DNA of 29,043 bases from positions 1-29,043 of the forward strand of contig JWZX01002061.1 in assembly GCA_001275005.1 (NCBI GenBank), read 5' to 3'. The notes under the pieces are model-generated. The model was not told where the DNA came from and did no database searches. It saw only the letters and a program-made list of their open reading frames with translations. This document shows positions 27,267 to 29,043 of the stretch, piece by piece. The translations under genes were made by a program, and so were the position numbers. Positions within the stretch are counted from its first letter, which is position 1; each line of letters starts with the position of its first letter. This DNA comes from Chrysochromulina tobinii (Eukaryota; Haptophyta; Prymnesiales; Chrysochromulinaceae).

Positions 27267-27612
27267 ACACCAATAAATAGATATCATAGTTTCGAAACAA
27301 TACCAGTGCCTAACCTTGCTTGCTTTACATGTCAAAGTGTCGCGCTTGCCCTCCGAAGTTCGTCGATGAGCGCGTAAAGCACACGCCCCGGGGAGGCACC
27401 GGACCATGTCGGTGTTGGAAGTGTGTAGTCCTGTAGAAGACGGAAGCAAGGTACCAAGGAAGCAGTGTTTCGTGTCCTGAATAACAAATACCACTACAGC
27501 GCGGGTGTATAGGGCCGCGCTGGGAACCTATACACAGAGGGCCGCTCTCGGACAAAGTTGACCTTTCTTCCGTTCTCGTGAAGTGATCACAACTAATCTC
27601 CGATCGCACGCA
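27267..27612 (+). other. Intergenic, FKBP to PsbP-like gene
   Basis: AATAAA at 27272-27277, six bases after the FKBP stop, is a likely polyadenylation signal. A perfect 9-bp inverted repeat GTGTATAGG/CCTATACAC (27505-27513 and 27527-27535, 13-nt loop) lies about 78 nt before the next ATG. It could be a 5' UTR hairpin or a protein-binding site. No gene seen. Confidence 0.5.
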
Positions 27613-28446
27613 ATGTTGCTCTCCGTGACACTGCTGGCGCTCGGCCTCCAGCTGCCGACGTCGCCCGTACTCGAGTCGGCTCACATGGGTCGGCGTGGGG
27701 CGTGCACGCAGGCGGCAGCGGCGCTCGTGGCGACCGCGCTCGCGCCCCTCGCGGCGCACGCGGACGTGCGCGGCGTCAACGAAAACCGGCCGACGAATGA
27801 AAAGGACTGCAACGCGCTGCTCACCAGGCTCGGCTACGCACCGATGAAGGTGTCCGGAGGCTTCTCGCCCCTGGTTCAGTTCATTGGGTTCGACAAGCCC
27901 GCCAACATCGACGGCTTCAAGGCCAAGGAGCGCGCCTTCCAGTCGCCGCTGCTCGTGCGCTTCCTTTACCCGAGCGGCTGGCTGGTTGAGTCGCCGTCGG
28001 TGACTGAGAACGGCGAGGCGGGCAACATCGGCGCGAACAACTACATCAAGGGCGATTCCGCCACCTTCGCCGCGGCGCCGCTGCCGAGCGGAGAGAAGCT
28101 CACGACGCTGAGCAAGCCCTTTTTTCAGAGCTGGCTCTCGTCCCAGATGACCAAGGACGTGTTCGAAGACGTCAAGGTGAAGAAGATCTCGACGGTGACG
28201 CAGCCGGACGGCACCGAGATGCTCATCATCAGCTTCGGCTACACGCTGCTCACGCGCGCCGGCTTCACCGTCCTGCGACAGGGCGTCGCAAGTGCTACAA
28301 TCACCGACAATGCCGTCGTCGGCATTGTGACGGCTACCACGGCGCTTCGTTACAAGGAGCTCGAGAGCCAGCTGATGACGATCTGCGACTCGTTCCGCGC
28401 GTACCAGGTTAAGGACCCCTCCTTTGTCCTCGGCATGACGGCCTGA
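27613..28446 (+). CDS. PsbP-domain thylakoid lumen protein
   Basis: 277 residues from ATG 27613, no introns. The leader is layered: a hydrophobic signal-peptide-like start (MLLSVTLLALGLQL), a short middle, then twin arginines (residues 27-28) ahead of an Ala-rich core ending APLAAHA at about residue 50. That is a typical Tat-type lumen-transfer signal. The mature part has VRFLYPSGWLVE, the FxYPxxW start of the PsbP fold, and ends with LESQLMTICDSFRAY, matching the family's C-terminal SF motif. PsbP family members assist photosystem II and other thylakoid complexes; which one this serves is not evident. The leader fits a secondary red-lineage plastid, although I do not see an ASAFAP motif. Confidence 0.8.
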   Translation: MLLSVTLLALGLQLPTSPVLESAHMGRRGACTQAAAALVATALAPLAAHADVRGVNENRPTNEKDCNALLTRLGYAPMKVSGGFSPLVQFIGFDKPANIDGFKAKERAFQSPLLVRFLYPSGWLVESPSVTENGEAGNIGANNYIKGDSATFAAAPLPSGEKLTTLSKPFFQSWLSSQMTKDVFEDVKVKKISTVTQPDGTEMLIISFGYTLLTRAGFTVLRQGVASATITDNAVVGIVTATTALRYKELESQLMTICDSFRAYQVKDPSFVLGMTA

Positions 28447-29043
28447 TCTGAGCTGGCATGGAGGGCTGGCAGGCGGCATGAGATGATCTGCAGAGGAACC
28501 ACACTCGCGGAAGACTGAGAGAGAGTCAGAGCGCCGGGTCGCCGCCGCGCCGTCCATTTAAACGTGATTGCATGGCGGCGTGGAGACATACACGCGAGAG
28601 CCTGACTCGGAAGAACGCACAAAGCCGCGCGCAAAAATGTTCTCGCATGTGTATGTGTCCTAGTGTACTCATGTAGGTCCTATCGTTCGAGCTACAAGCG
28701 GAGCGGCGGCGCGGCCGCCCGCGCGCGCCGACCCGCGACCGGATCCGCAGGTGCGGACGCAGCCGCCAGCCCGCTTGCCCGCCAAAACACATTCACGCAT
28801 GCGCGGTTGCACACACACCTCAAAAGTGCTCGCTTTTGCTCGCGAGCACCGCGAAGCATGACGGGCGAGGCGTTGGTGGGCATGCCTTGGAGACAGCCAT
28901 GCTGCAGGCGACATGGCCAACCTGCTCATGGGCGCAGCGGCGATGAGCAACCTCATGATGAGCCCGACCAGAGCACCAAGCAGGTCGCGTCACACCGCGT
29001 CAACGTCGACTTCTCAAGCTCTTGATCGATCATGTCTCGGCGC
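28447..29043. other. Right end, no confident gene
   Basis: About 600 bp. Open frames exist on both strands (plus 28663-29025, minus 28669-28956), but neither resembles a known family and both are Arg/Ala-rich as expected by chance at this GC content. A short plus-strand frame from ATG 28913 (MANLLMGAAAMSNLMMSP) runs off the edge and could be the start of a gene. No decamer array is present. Confidence 0.4.

Noticed and set aside
27325-28557. 410-codon minus-strand open frame opposite the PsbP-like gene.
   Set aside because: It is a GC-driven shadow; the plus strand has the conserved domain and targeting leader.

Overview
ORGANISM. This is nuclear DNA of a GC-rich, flagellated eukaryotic alga with a secondary plastid. 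The evidence is spliced genes, a complete axonemal dynein heavy chain, a PsbP-type thylakoid-lumen protein with a layered targeting leader, and a selenoprotein with a eukaryotic-type SECIS element. A haptophyte fits best. A pelagophyte-type stramenopile or a dinoflagellate is not excluded, and no single sequence here settles it. LAYOUT. 1-886: no confident gene, two repeat insertions. 887-3310 (-): CRT-like transporter, six exons. 3311-3575: divergent promoter region. 3576-4199 (+): selenoprotein S with an in-frame UGA, SECIS at 4459-4519. 4827-9113 (+): 1,428-residue intronless protein with a p28-like (axonemal dynein light chain) segment, a coiled coil, a Gly-rich repeat region and an EF-hand. 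9504-26539 (-): axonemal dynein heavy chain, about 4,818 residues in 20 exons. 26540-26795: divergent promoter region. 26796-27266 (+): FKBP prolyl isomerase. 27613-28446 (+): PsbP-domain protein. 28447-29043: nothing certain. MAIN OBSERVATION. The two minus-strand genes carry 24 introns, most of one kind. Read in the sense direction, the typical intron begins with a copy (about 5-27 bp) of the first bases of the downstream exon. It continues as an array of a 10-bp unit of the type CTGATTGCCT or CTGATGACCT and ends in CCCTCATCAG. The downstream exon begins with GT in 21 of 24 cases, so the duplicated exon start supplies the 5' splice site. Each 10-mer carries CTGAT, which matches the branch-point consensus YTNAY. 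These look like introner-type, recently gained introns. Several contain pieces of exon from other places in the same gene, which points to DNA-level copying. The four other genes have no introns. GENES TOGETHER. The p28-like protein and the dynein heavy chain are convergent neighbours and could serve the same inner-arm axonemal machinery (inference). All exon boundaries were worked out by hand from reading frame, protein-family conservation and GT/AG rules, not from RNA data.
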